A stretch of 64,000 bases of DNA from an uncultured Mesonia sp. (GTDB taxonomy: Bacteria; Bacteroidota; Bacteroidia; Flavobacteriales; Flavobacteriaceae). This document shows positions 17,938 through 26,594 of the stretch, one piece after another. Position 1 is the first letter of the stretch. Every line of letters starts with the position of its first letter. The DNA lies in NCBI GenBank assembly GCA_958296185.1, contig CATQIB010000011.1, forward strand, positions 40,404-104,403, in the 5' to 3' direction. The translations under genes were made by a program, and so were the position numbers. A model generated the notes under the pieces. The model saw only the letters and a program-made list of their open reading frames with translations. It did no database searches and had not been told where the DNA came from.

Positions 17938-18522
17938 TTATTGGTATAAACCTAGCTTATCTATATAATCAAAAACTTCTGGAGTCAAAAGTGGCCTTAT
18001 CTCTTTTCCTTCTTTTAAACACTTGCGAATAAATGTTGAAGATATTTCCATAATGGGGGCTTGAATAAAAGTTACCTTGGCGTGATCTTTTAGCTTTGCC
18101 TCCTTTTTTGAATCATAAATTCGCGGATAAACCAAAATTTTAAATCGTTCTAAAATCACTTCGCTATTCTTCCATTTAGGGAAACTCTGTAAATTATCTT
18201 CGCCCATAATGAGATGAAATTCGTAATGCTCGTGTTTTTCTTCTAGGTGTACTAGGGTGTTAATAGTATAATTGGGTTGGGGTAGCCCAAATTCAATATC
18301 ACTTGGTTTAATTTTATCATAATTGGCGGTGGCCAATTCAACCATTTCTAAGCGATCATAATCGGGTAGTAATGTTTTTTTCTTTTTATGCGGATTATGT
18401 GGGGTAACTACCATCCAAACTTCATCTACAGGCCCAAACTCGGCAATATGATTTGCAATCGCCAAGTGCCCCAAATGTATTGGGTTAAACGTACCAAAAA
18501 ATAAACCTATTCTCTTTTTCAA
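17938..18522 (-). CDS. nadD: Nicotinate-nucleotide adenylyltransferase
   Basis: The 194-residue enzyme transfers AMP to nicotinate mononucleotide to make deamido-NAD, a late step of NAD synthesis. It has the nucleotidyltransferase start GLFFGTFNPIHLGHLAIA with the HxGH motif, VVTPHNPHKKK and the C-terminal ISSTFIRKCLKEGK. Length matches the family. It begins two bases after gmk ends, making the common flavobacterial order yicC-gmk-nadD. Confidence 0.95.
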   Translation of the reverse strand: MKKRIGLFFGTFNPIHLGHLAIANHIAEFGPVDEVWMVVTPHNPHKKKKTLLPDYDRLEMVELATANYDKIKPSDIEFGLPQPNYTINTLVHLEEKHEHYEFHLIMGEDNLQSFPKWKNSEVILERFKILVYPRIYDSKKEAKLKDHAKVTFIQAPIMEISSTFIRKCLKEGKEIRPLLTPEVFDYIDKLGLYQ

Positions 18523-18524
18523 AA

Positions 18525-19100
18525 TTATGTGTTTTGAATAAATGATTTAACCAATTGATAAGATTCCTCTAGCGCTTCTTTAAGGTTGTTATTTATAATG
18601 ATAAAATCAAACTGCGGAGCGGTGGCCATCTCTATTGAAGCCTTTGCAACGCGCATACTTATGCGCTCTTCGGTTTCTGTTTTACGCTTTTTTAATCTTA
18701 TTTTTAGTTCTTCAATGCTTGGAGGCTGCACAAAAACGGCTAATGTTCTTTCTGGGTAAATACGCTTGATATCTAGTCCGCCTACAACATCAATGTCAAA
18801 CACTACATGTTTACCTTTGGCCCAAATGCGTTCTACCTCGCTTTTAAGTGTGCCGTAAAAATTGTCTCGGTAAACCTCTTCCCATTCTAAAAAGTCATCG
18901 TTTTTGATATGATGCTTAAACTCCTTTAATGACATAAAATAATAATCTTTGCCATCAACCTCATTTGGTCGGGGAGCGCGAGAGGTAGCCGATATTGAAA
19001 AATCTAGATTTAAATCTTTTTGCTTTAATAAATGCTGAACAATTGTGGTTTTTCCAGAACCAGAAGGTGCAGAAAAAACTATAAGTTTTCCTTCTACCAT
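18525..19100 (-). CDS. gmk: Guanylate kinase
   Basis: A 191-residue kinase that phosphorylates GMP to GDP. P-loop SAPSGSGKTTIV (about residues 9-20), the GMP-binding SATSRAPRPNEVDGKDYYF and FDIDVVGGLDIK are all present. Its start codon overlaps the yicC stop by one base, indicating coupling. Cytosolic and expected to be essential. Confidence 0.96.
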   Translation of the reverse strand: MVEGKLIVFSAPSGSGKTTIVQHLLKQKDLNLDFSISATSRAPRPNEVDGKDYYFMSLKEFKHHIKNDDFLEWEEVYRDNFYGTLKSEVERIWAKGKHVVFDIDVVGGLDIKRIYPERTLAVFVQPPSIEELKIRLKKRKTETEERISMRVAKASIEMATAPQFDFIIINNNLKEALEESYQLVKSFIQNT

Positions 19101-19975
19101 TACAATACGTTTAAAAGTTGCTCTTTAATTTTTTCCAATTCATCTTTCATCTGCACTACCAATTTTTGCATAGGAGCATAATTAGATTTACTGCCAATGG
19201 TGTTTATCTCCCGGCCGATTTCTTGTGTGATAAAACCTAATTTTTTACCGTTTGAGTCGGGGCTATCTAAAGTTTTGGTGAAATATTCAAGATGATTTTC
19301 GAGCCTGATTTTTTCTTCGGTGATATCATATTTTTCGATATAATAAACCAGTTCTTGTTCAAAACGGTTTTCGTCTACCTGCTCTTTTAATTCGGATATG
19401 CTTTTTTGTAAGCGATCTTTTACCGCTTGAACCCTTTCGGGATCTATACGCAACACCTCATCTAATAGTTGATGAAGGGTTTTAATGCGTTGCTTAAAAT
19501 CTTTTTCTAGTACTATACCCTCATCTTTTCTATACTGTAATAATTCGGCTATAGCCTGATTTACAGCCTGCTCTATAGCTTGGTATTCTTGCTCGTCAAT
19601 TTCTTCTTTTTCGGTTTTTAAAGCATCGGGAAGACGCATAGCCATCTGCAAATAGGCAAGTTCTTCTTGGGGGTTCGATTCACCTGTGCTAATGATTGAC
19701 TTAAGTGAATTCATATAGTTTTTTACCACAGCCGGGTTAATGCTAGAAGTGGTTTCATTTCCTGTATTTTCTACATAAACAGAAAAATCAACCTTTCCGC
19801 GCGTAAGGGCCTTTCCTATTAATCCGCGTAAGCTTAATTCTTTCTCACGGTATTGTGAAGGCATACGAGCGTTGATATCAAGATTTTTACTATTAAGGGA
19901 TTTAATCTCGATGTTTATTTTCTTGTTTGGCAGGTTAACAACATGTTTTCCAAACCCGGTCATAGATTGTATCAT
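19100..19975 (-). CDS. yicC: YicC family endoribonuclease
   Basis: The 291-residue protein starts with the diagnostic MIQSMTGFGK and ends with the conserved REINTIGSKSNYAPMQKLVVQMKDELEKIKEQ, which marks the YicC/YloC family. E. coli YicC is an endoribonuclease implicated in decay of the small RNA RyhB. The middle is a long helical, charged region. It heads the yicC-gmk-nadD cluster, an arrangement common outside Bacteroidota too. Confidence 0.93.
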   Translation of the reverse strand: MIQSMTGFGKHVVNLPNKKINIEIKSLNSKNLDINARMPSQYREKELSLRGLIGKALTRGKVDFSVYVENTGNETTSSINPAVVKNYMNSLKSIISTGESNPQEELAYLQMAMRLPDALKTEKEEIDEQEYQAIEQAVNQAIAELLQYRKDEGIVLEKDFKQRIKTLHQLLDEVLRIDPERVQAVKDRLQKSISELKEQVDENRFEQELVYYIEKYDITEEKIRLENHLEYFTKTLDSPDSNGKKLGFITQEIGREINTIGSKSNYAPMQKLVVQMKDELEKIKEQLLNVL

Positions 19976-20089
19976 CTAGGCTTTTTTTATAAAGTTGCGC
20001 AAAGTTAAGAAAAACATAGCGTATACTAGCCATCTTTCAAAAAGGCTTAAAAAAAACACAAATTAGTATGCTTGCATAATAACAAGCTT

Positions 20090-20097
20090 TATTTTTG
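20090..20097 (+). promoter_or_regulatory. -7 promoter box of the thioesterase gene
   Basis: TATTTTTG matches TAnnTTTG, 13 bases before the ATG. The -33 element is not clear. Confidence 0.4.
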
Positions 20098-20110
20098 AAA
20101 CAAAAAAAGA

Positions 20111-20599
20111 ATGTATACCAAGCAATTTGAAATTAGATGGAGCGATATTGATGCGAATAGGCATTTGGCTAACTCAGCCTACTTAAACTTTATGAGTCAT
20201 ACCCGAATGAGTTTTATGTTAGAGCATGGCTTAGGTCAAAACGATTTGGCGCGTTATAATGTAGGCCCGGTGGTTTTTTATGAGCATATTTACTATTTTA
20301 AAGAAGTATTTTCTAATGAACCCGTAACGGTAACAATGGCTTTAAAAGGCTTGTCTGATGATGGCAAGTACTTTGAGTTTACTCACAATATCTACAATGC
20401 CAAAGGAGAACATGCAGCACATTGCGAAATTTTGGGTTCTTGGATAGACTTAAAATCGCGTAAAATTACCGCTTTACCAGATGATTTAATCAAAGGCATT
20501 CATCAATTAGAAAAAACCGAAGATTTTAAAGTCTTAACACAAGAAGATACTCGAAAATTTGGTAAGCGACCCGTGAGCAATCCAGCCATGGCGATATAA
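20111..20599 (+). CDS. Acyl-CoA thioesterase (hotdog fold)
   Basis: A 162-residue single hotdog-domain protein of the 4HBT/FatM-like group. The opening IRWSDIDANRHLANSAYLNFM contains the Asp and the following N-x-x-Y typical of 4-hydroxybenzoyl-CoA thioesterase-like enzymes, and the central helix is followed by the beta sheet with FEFTHNIYN. It would hydrolyse an acyl-CoA; the chain length is not predictable. Monocistronic, with its own promoter and a strong terminator. Confidence 0.85.
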   Translation: MYTKQFEIRWSDIDANRHLANSAYLNFMSHTRMSFMLEHGLGQNDLARYNVGPVVFYEHIYYFKEVFSNEPVTVTMALKGLSDDGKYFEFTHNIYNAKGEHAAHCEILGSWIDLKSRKITALPDDLIKGIHQLEKTEDFKVLTQEDTRKFGKRPVSNPAMAI

Positions 20600-20613
20600 G
20601 TGTATAATCATGT

Positions 20614-20645
20614 AAAAAAGCGCTTGCCTATAGCGGCGCTTTTTT
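20614..20645. terminator. Bidirectional terminator
   Basis: AAAAAAGCGC (20614-20623) pairs with GCGCTTTTTT (20636-20645) over a 12-base loop, with T runs in both directions. It serves the converging thioesterase and ArsC-like genes. Confidence 0.8.
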
Positions 20646-20991
20646 ATAATGCAGCCTTAACTTGGGCAATTGTATTTTTATGATTACCAACGTAAACCTC
20701 ATCATTAATTATAAAAACGGGACGTTTTAAAAATGTGTAATGTTCGAGCAAAAGTTCGGCGTAATCAGTTTCGGTTAGTTGCTTGTTCTTAAGCTCTCGC
20801 GATTTATATAATTGAGCTCGTTTATTAAACAACTTCTCATAGCTTTTGGTGCTTTGATAAAGCACATCTAAATCTTCTTTATCTAGCGGCTGTTTTTTTA
20901 TGTCTTGAAGTACAAATTCTGAGGGTAAATCTAATTCTTTTAAAATACGCTTACACGTACTACAACTCGATAAATAAAAAACTTTTTTCAT
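20644..20991 (-). CDS. ArsC/Spx family protein
   Basis: The 115-residue thioredoxin-fold protein has CSTCKR (CxxC) at residues 9-14 and KKQPLDKEDLDVLY, as in the ArsC/Spx/YffB family. The conserved ArsC region (ELLLEHYTFLKRPVFIIND) is present near residue 90, with the family's Arg-Pro pair (KRPV). It could be an arsenate reductase using glutathione or thioredoxin, or a regulator-like member of the family. The absence of neighbouring arsenic genes favours the housekeeping type. Confidence 0.8.
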   Translation of the reverse strand: MKKVFYLSSCSTCKRILKELDLPSEFVLQDIKKQPLDKEDLDVLYQSTKSYEKLFNKRAQLYKSRELKNKQLTETDYAELLLEHYTFLKRPVFIINDEVYVGNHKNTIAQVKAAL

Positions 20992-21100
20992 AGTAAATTT
21001 TTCACGCTAAGATAGCAAATTAGGCTGGCAACGAGAAAGCCTCTGCTCAATTTTGGTACGTTTTATAATTTAATTACTGTTCTTTTATCGCTTATCCTTC

Positions 21101-21131
21101 TTGGTTCTTTATGTTGCTCAGCTTAACTTTG
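21101..21131 (+). promoter_or_regulatory. Promoter of the cystathionine gamma-synthase-type gene
   Basis: TTG at 21101-21103 and TAACTTTG at 21124-21131 are spaced by 20 bases, matching the Bacteroidota -33/-7 pattern. The TTG is in frame with the gene and could be mistaken for its start. Confidence 0.6.
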
Positions 21132-21151
21132 ATGAAACTAAATCAATACCA

Positions 21152-22306
21152 ATGAAATTTAATACCAAAGTTGTGCACGGCGGGCAGAAAAATGTTGATC
21201 CTGCATATAATGCAGTGATGCCTCCCATTTACCAAACTTCAACCTTTGTTCAATCGAGTCCGGGTGAACATAAGGGTTTTGCCTATGCAAGAAGCGCTAA
21301 CCCTACAAGAACAGCATTAGAAAAAGCCATAGCAAGCCTAGAAAATGGTAAATATGGAATGGGGTTTGGCTCTGGAATCGCCGCCATTGATGCCGTAATG
21401 AAGTTGCTTAAACCTGGTGATGAGGTGCTCACTTCTACAGATATTTACGGTGGCACGCATCGGTTATTTACTCAAATTTATGCAGAGCTAGGTATAAAGT
21501 TTAGATTTATATCTATGCAAGAGGCTTCGAATGTGAAAGCTTTCATCAACCAAAAAACAAAATTGATTTGGATAGAAACACCTACAAATCCGTTATTACA
21601 TCTTATCGATTTACAGGCTGTGGCTCAAATAGCTAAAAAGCATAGTATACTACTGGCGGTAGACAATACATTCGCTACCCCCTATTTACAACAGCCTTTG
21701 GCTTTGGGTGCAGATATTGTTATGCACAGTGCAACTAAATATTTAGGGGGTCATAGCGATGTGATTTTAGGAGCCTTGGTGGTAAACGACTCAGATTTAG
21801 CCGAAAAACTATATTTTATTCAAAAAGCCAGTGGAGCTATACCGGGTCCGCAGGATTGTTTTTTGGTATTAAGAGGCATAAAAACGCTGCATTTGCGTAT
21901 GCAAAGGCATTGCGAGAATGCAAAAGCCATAGCATTGTTTTTAAAACAGCATCCAGCAGTAGGCCAAGTTTACTGGCCTGGATTTAAGTCGCACCCCAAC
22001 CACCATATCGCAGAAGAACAAATGACAGATTTTGGGGGTATGCTTGCTTTTACCGTAGCGGGTAATCAAAAACAACAAGCTATGCAGGTGCTTAGGAGTT
22101 TAAAAATATTTTCCTTGGCGGAATCTTTAGGCGGGGTAGAATCTTTAGTGGGTCATCCTGCAAGTATGACTCATGCTTCAATCCCAAAAGAAGAGCGAGA
22201 AAAAATGGGGATAGTTGAAACTTTAATTCGATTAAGCTTAGGCATAGAAGATCAAGAAGACCTTATACTCGATTTGAAACAAGCCTTAGATAATGTTGGT
22301 AGTTAA
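21152..22306 (+). CDS. metB: Cystathionine gamma-synthase family PLP enzyme
   Basis: The enzyme of 384 residues belongs to the Cys/Met metabolism PLP family, which makes or cleaves cystathionine. Motifs: the substrate-binding YARSANPTRTALE, the PLP-stacking TSTDIYGGTHRLF, IWIETPTNPLL, VDNTFATPYLQQP, the PLP lysine in HSATKYLGGHSD and the C-terminal AESLGGVESLVGHPASMTH. Cystathionine gamma-synthase and gamma-lyase are hard to tell apart by sequence, so metB is tentative. I start at MKFNTKVVHGGQ because a longer frame begins in the -33 element. Monocistronic. Confidence 0.88.
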   Translation: MKFNTKVVHGGQKNVDPAYNAVMPPIYQTSTFVQSSPGEHKGFAYARSANPTRTALEKAIASLENGKYGMGFGSGIAAIDAVMKLLKPGDEVLTSTDIYGGTHRLFTQIYAELGIKFRFISMQEASNVKAFINQKTKLIWIETPTNPLLHLIDLQAVAQIAKKHSILLAVDNTFATPYLQQPLALGADIVMHSATKYLGGHSDVILGALVVNDSDLAEKLYFIQKASGAIPGPQDCFLVLRGIKTLHLRMQRHCENAKAIALFLKQHPAVGQVYWPGFKSHPNHHIAEEQMTDFGGMLAFTVAGNQKQQAMQVLRSLKIFSLAESLGGVESLVGHPASMTHASIPKEEREKMGIVETLIRLSLGIEDQEDLILDLKQALDNVGS

Positions 22307-22329
22307 AAGAATGATTTAAAGTATTGGCA

Positions 22330-23124
22330 CTACATATTAAGATAGAAAACGTAACCAACATTTACCCAAAATGCCCAGTCATTGTATTTATTTTGCGGAT
22401 TATCGTGGTCTAGACCATCAATAAAATCATTACCATAGTAGGTCCAGCGTAAATCGATTAACACACTACTTCTTTTAGTGATATTATAGCGGGCACCGGC
22501 TCCTCCTTTTAAAGCATAAGTGGTTCCAGAACTCGGATCTATATATGACTCCTCTCCAAAGGGAGCTAAAAATTCATTAAAGGTATTGTTGATGGCCCCT
22601 ATACGGCCAGGCAAATCGGTTGCTACTTCGGGATTATATAGCACTAAGTTAATCCCTAGATTTAGATAAGGCGCAATTTTTCGGTCTCTGGCACGTTCAG
22701 AAATTCTAATAAGAAAGGGGTACCACTCTAAGCTAGGACCTATTTCTAATGTAGTTGCTTTACCATGCATAGATCGCAATTGCAATCCGCCAAGGGTATT
22801 TTTATCGGCTTCTTTACCAAAGTGATTTAGATTGGTTTCTGTATATGTTATTTCGGTTCTTACTTTAAAATGATTATTAAAATACCTAACACTATGGTAA
22901 CATTGACAATCGGCGCTATAAGCAAAATTAATATAGTGTACGAGACCTACGCCTAATCCTACATTTCCAAAATTGGTCTCTCTGTTTTTTCGTAAACCAT
23001 AATCTGATTTAAAGAAAACAGGACCTGTGGTAATACCTATTTCTTGAGAAAAAGATTGTGCCTCTAGGGTTTGAGGCGCCCAAAAGAAACCTAAAAGCAG
23101 AAGTAAGATATAGTGTAATTTCAT
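22330..23124 (-). CDS. Exported beta-barrel-like protein, Bacteroidota family
   Basis: A 264-residue protein with a signal peptide (to about residue 22, LEAQ) and a series of aromatic beta strands (GVGLVHYINF, FKVRTEITYTE, RSSVLIDLRWTYYGNDF) ending in WVNVGYVFYLNM. It looks like an outer-membrane barrel and resembles the flavobacterial THC0290_0291 family, recalled from memory and not checked. It is transcribed away from porZ across a 245-base region; a possible shared envelope or T9SS role is an inference from location only. A -7 box (TATATTTG, minus strand, 23157-23150) lies 25 bases before the ATG. Confidence 0.7.
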   Translation of the reverse strand: MKLHYILLLLLGFFWAPQTLEAQSFSQEIGITTGPVFFKSDYGLRKNRETNFGNVGLGVGLVHYINFAYSADCQCYHSVRYFNNHFKVRTEITYTETNLNHFGKEADKNTLGGLQLRSMHGKATTLEIGPSLEWYPFLIRISERARDRKIAPYLNLGINLVLYNPEVATDLPGRIGAINNTFNEFLAPFGEESYIDPSSGTTYALKGGAGARYNITKRSSVLIDLRWTYYGNDFIDGLDHDNPQNKYNDWAFWVNVGYVFYLNM

Positions 23125-23149
23125 TAGGTATTATCTTGTTAGATAAACA

Positions 23150-23157
23150 AATATATA
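23150..23157 (-). promoter_or_regulatory. -7 promoter box of the envelope barrel gene
   Basis: The minus strand reads TATATTTG, an exact -7 match, 25 bases upstream of the start codon. Confidence 0.45.
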
Positions 23158-23215
23158 AAAACCTTGTAAATACAAACCCCGAAAATATACAATTCATTTA
23201 AGAAGATAGTAATAA

Positions 23216-23229
23216 ACAAATATATTTGT
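23216..23229 (+). promoter_or_regulatory. 14-bp palindrome with -7 box in porZ upstream region
   Basis: ACAAATATATTTGT is a perfect 14-bp palindrome and contains TATATTTG (23221-23228), a match to the -7 consensus on the plus strand. It could be the porZ promoter, leaving a leader of about 135 bases, or an operator. AT-rich palindromes arise easily by chance. Confidence 0.3.
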
Positions 23230-23369
23230 ACAAGTAATGCTAAACTGGTAAGTGGTAAAACAGGCCATAAACGTATTGTATAAAGCTTGCGTAGGGTATA
23301 AGGTAATTTATTTTTATCCTTTTATACTAACATCAGAAAAATAAAGTTAACAACCTTAAAATTACTAAC

Positions 23370-25664
23370 GTGTATAGATTATTAACAATTATACTTAGTC
23401 TTTTCATCTTTACCCTAAGTAATGCGCAAAGCGATTTAGATTGGGAAGATCATTTTTCTTATTATCAAATTCAAGATATAGCCAGATCGGGGAGTACATT
23501 TTTTGTAGGCGCCCAGAATACTGTTTTTATCTACAATCAAGCTACTGGTAATATCGAGAAAATATCTTCTATCCAGGGATTATCGAGTCAAAACATTAGT
23601 AAAATTCATTTTAGTGCCTCTTATAACTTATTGTTTATAGGCTATGAAACCGGATTGATTGATGTTTATAATTTACAAACTAAAAATGTTTTCAAGCTGG
23701 TTGATATTCCTAATAAAACTGGTATACCGCCTTCTGAACGTAGAATTAATGATATGCTAGAAGATGGAGATAAATTATACCTCGCCACCAACTACGGTAT
23801 AACCGTTTTTAGATTAAATGAACTTAAATTTGGTGACACCTATTTTATCGGTGATTCAGGCGAAAACTTAGAAGTTAATCAGCTAGCATTACAAAACAAT
23901 AACCTATATGCAGCCACCCAGTCTGGATTGCGCTATGCCGATAAGAACAATCCTAATCTTATAGATTTTAATGAGTGGAATGCCATAAATAGTATAGAAT
24001 ACAAAGGCGTAGCCTTGGTTGATAATCAATTGCTAGCACTTACTGCAAATAATGTTTTACAAAAAGTGCAAAACAATAATATTACCCAGCAGGTGAATGT
24101 AAATTTTGATGTGGTTGATTTTCGTGTAAGTAATGAACAAATTTTATTAACCGGTAGCCAAACCATTAAAATCTATGATCAAAATTTAAGTGAAATTCAG
24201 AACTTAAATAATTTCTCTACTTTTTCTCCACAATTCACTTGTGCCATTTATTATAACGCACGATTCTATACTGGTGATTTTAATTTAGGTCTGCTTTCGT
24301 TTATAAATGCCTTTGACGAACCAAAATATTTAAGTCCGTTGGGACCAATAAGAAATGATGTGTTTGGATTGGATGCCATAGCCAACGAATTATGGGTGGT
24401 TTATGGCGAATATACTGGCGCCTTAGACCCCTACCCACTAAACCAGCGCGGGGTAAGCCATTTAAAAAATAAGCAATGGATTAACATAGCTTATGATGAT
24501 TTACAAGATACTCGCGTATTGGTAAGACCCATCATAAACCCCAAACAAACCAACCAAGTTTTTATTAGCAGTTACGTAGACGGATTTTTAGAATTGGTGA
24601 ACGATGAAATTGTATTTAAATATGACGAGAATACTGCCAATCTCCCCGAAACCTTAGATCCTAATGGCAATACTGTGATGGGCGATGTACGGGTAAACGG
24701 TTTAGATTTTGACTCATCGGGTAACCTCTGGGGTACCGTAAGCTTGGTGAAAAACGGACTTTTTAAACTAACACCAAGTTCGGGTAGGCTTGATTTTTTT
24801 GATATATCAGAAATTATACCTAATTACTTCTCTGGTGAACTAGGTTTGAGCGATTTAGTTGTAGGTCCGTCTAACCTCATTTACTTTGGTAGTTATGCCA
24901 ATGGGCTTATCGGTTTTAATCCATCTACGGGACAATTTACTAAAGTAACGGGTCAAGAAAACGCAGGAAATTTACCCGAAGGTAACTCGGTTAAAACTTT
25001 AGCTTTAGACAACAATAACCAACTCTGGATAGGGACTACTTTGGGCCTTCGGGTTCTTTTTAATCCTTCAAGTATGTTTACTAATCCAGACACGAGCACC
25101 AGTCAAATTATTATATTAGATGAAGATGGCGTGGCTCAAGAGCTCTTAGCAGAAAACAGTATACAAGACATTGCGGTAGACGGTAACAATAATAAATGGA
25201 TTGCCACCGAGGCGGGTGTATTTTACGTTTCGGCAAACGGGCAGGAAACCATTTATCATTTTACCACAGACAATTCGCCACTACCTTCAAATTCGGTAAC
25301 TAGCATCGCTATAGATCCAGAAACAGCTAAAGTTTATATAGGCACCCGCAGCGGTCTCATCGCTTTTAGAGGAACAGCCACAAAAAGTCAAGAAAATTTT
25401 GAGCAAGTACGGGCTTATCCCAATCCTGTAAGGCCTAATTATAAAGGCCCTGTTACCATAGACGGACTCATGGCTGGGGCAAATGTAAAAATAACCGATA
25501 TAACTGGCAATTTGGTTTTTGAAACTACCGCTCAAGGCGGAAGTGTGCAATGGGATACGCGGGCCTTTGGCAAGCACTCGGTAGCCAGTGGTGTTTATAT
25601 TGTGATGCTCACCTCGGCAGATCAACTAGAAACCAAATTGGCCAAAATTATGATTATTCGCTAA
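23370..25664 (+). CDS. porZ: PorZ-type T9SS accessory protein (beta-propeller, T9SS C-terminal domain)
   Basis: This 764-residue protein has a signal peptide (to about residue 19, TLSNAQ), many two-component-regulator-type propeller repeats (LYLATNYGITVFRL, LWIGTTLGLRVLF, NKWIATEAGVFYV, VYIGTRSGLIAF) forming two seven-bladed propellers, and a type IX secretion C-terminal domain (VRAYPNPVRPNYKGP to SGVYIVMLTS). In Porphyromonas, PorZ is a surface component that delivers anionic LPS to the sortase PorU. Start is GTG, the only suitable codon before the signal peptide. Its stop overlaps the recO start by one base. Confidence 0.85.
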   Translation: MYRLLTIILSLFIFTLSNAQSDLDWEDHFSYYQIQDIARSGSTFFVGAQNTVFIYNQATGNIEKISSIQGLSSQNISKIHFSASYNLLFIGYETGLIDVYNLQTKNVFKLVDIPNKTGIPPSERRINDMLEDGDKLYLATNYGITVFRLNELKFGDTYFIGDSGENLEVNQLALQNNNLYAATQSGLRYADKNNPNLIDFNEWNAINSIEYKGVALVDNQLLALTANNVLQKVQNNNITQQVNVNFDVVDFRVSNEQILLTGSQTIKIYDQNLSEIQNLNNFSTFSPQFTCAIYYNARFYTGDFNLGLLSFINAFDEPKYLSPLGPIRNDVFGLDAIANELWVVYGEYTGALDPYPLNQRGVSHLKNKQWINIAYDDLQDTRVLVRPIINPKQTNQVFISSYVDGFLELVNDEIVFKYDENTANLPETLDPNGNTVMGDVRVNGLDFDSSGNLWGTVSLVKNGLFKLTPSSGRLDFFDISEIIPNYFSGELGLSDLVVGPSNLIYFGSYANGLIGFNPSTGQFTKVTGQENAGNLPEGNSVKTLALDNNNQLWIGTTLGLRVLFNPSSMFTNPDTSTSQIIILDEDGVAQELLAENSIQDIAVDGNNNKWIATEAGVFYVSANGQETIYHFTTDNSPLPSNSVTSIAIDPETAKVYIGTRSGLIAFRGTATKSQENFEQVRAYPNPVRPNYKGPVTIDGLMAGANVKITDITGNLVFETTAQGGSVQWDTRAFGKHSVASGVYIVMLTSADQLETKLAKIMIIR

Positions 25665-26380
25665 TGCTTATCAAAACAAAACTTATTGTTTTACATAGCC
25701 TACGCTTTGGTGAAGCCGATCTTATTGTGCGTTGTTTCACAGAAGAAAAAGGAAGTCTTTCTTTTTTGCTAAAGGGCGTGCTAAAAAGTAAAAAAGGAAA
25801 ATTAAAAAGCAGTCTATTTCAACCTCTCCACATTATCGATGCCGTTATACAGCACAAAGAAGGCAGAAAACTCTCTTACTTTAGAGAAGCTAAAATAGAT
25901 TTCCCATACAAAAGTATTCCTACCAATATATTTAAATCTTCTATAGCCTTATTCCTAGCCGAGTTAATTGGTATTTGTATTCAAGAAGAAGAGCAAAACC
26001 CATCGCTTTATCGCTTTTTAAAAGAACAGTTCATGGCCTTAGACCAAAGCGAACAATTTGCCAATTTTCATCTCAAATTTATGGTCGATTTTACCAAATA
26101 CTTAGGCTTTTTACCCCATAAAGACAATGATCAACAAACCTATTTTAATCTAGAAGAGGGGCAATTTCAAGCTACAGAGACCAACAATTATTGTCTGCAA
26201 AATGAAAATACAAAGTTGTTGCAACAACTATTGCAACAAAACAGTGTAGCAGTTCAGCAGCTTAACCTCAACCAAAACCGTAGGCAAGAATTTATACAAA
26301 TGATGCTTTTATATTACCAATTGCATTTGGCAAGCTTTAGAAAACCAAAATCGCTAGAAGTACTCAATCAGCTGTTTTAG
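25664..26380 (+). CDS. recO: DNA repair protein RecO
   Basis: A 238-residue protein with the RecO N-terminal OB fold (MLIKTKLIVLHSLRFGEADLIVRCFTEEKG), the helical middle and the basic stretch LLKGVLKSKKGKLKSSLFQPL. RecO anneals DNA and loads RecA on SSB-coated single strands with RecR. The start overlaps the porZ stop (TAATG), which is chosen over a longer in-frame frame inside porZ. The C-terminal zinc-finger cysteines of some RecO proteins are not visible. A structured intergenic element follows. Confidence 0.9.
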   Translation: MLIKTKLIVLHSLRFGEADLIVRCFTEEKGSLSFLLKGVLKSKKGKLKSSLFQPLHIIDAVIQHKEGRKLSYFREAKIDFPYKSIPTNIFKSSIALFLAELIGICIQEEEQNPSLYRFLKEQFMALDQSEQFANFHLKFMVDFTKYLGFLPHKDNDQQTYFNLEEGQFQATETNNYCLQNENTKLLQQLLQQNSVAVQQLNLNQNRRQEFIQMMLLYYQLHLASFRKPKSLEVLNQLF

Positions 26381-26381
26381 G

Positions 26382-26483
26382 CGGGCGTGCCCCGTTTACC
26401 AAAACGGGTCGGGCTTTCATTACTCGCTTTGCCTAAACTAAAGTTTGGCAAGAGCTCAAACATGCCATTCAATCCCTCACGCG
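26382..26483 (+). ncRNA. Structured intergenic element, GGGCGTGCC...GGGTCGGGC...CAATCCCTCACGC type
   Basis: This stretch downstream of recO is GC-richer than its surroundings and has two clear hairpins: CCCGTTT acca AAACGGG (26391-26408), and TTGCC plus AAACT pairing with AGTTT plus GGCAA (26429-26451). Flanking blocks GGGCGTGCC, GGTCGGGC and CAATCCCTCACGC recur, as I recall, next to genes in many Bacteroidota genomes with variable hairpin sequence. It may be a non-coding RNA (Rfam Flavo-1 is a candidate to test) or a small mobile repeat. No reading frame is convincing. Confidence 0.55.
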
Positions 26484-26594
26484 AAGTTCGATTAGCTATA
26501 GCTTATTTATGAGAATCTTTTAAATCTCTTAAAATTCCGCTAAGATTTCCATAAAGAAAAATACCGGCACGTTATTTTAAGTATCTTCAAGCTT

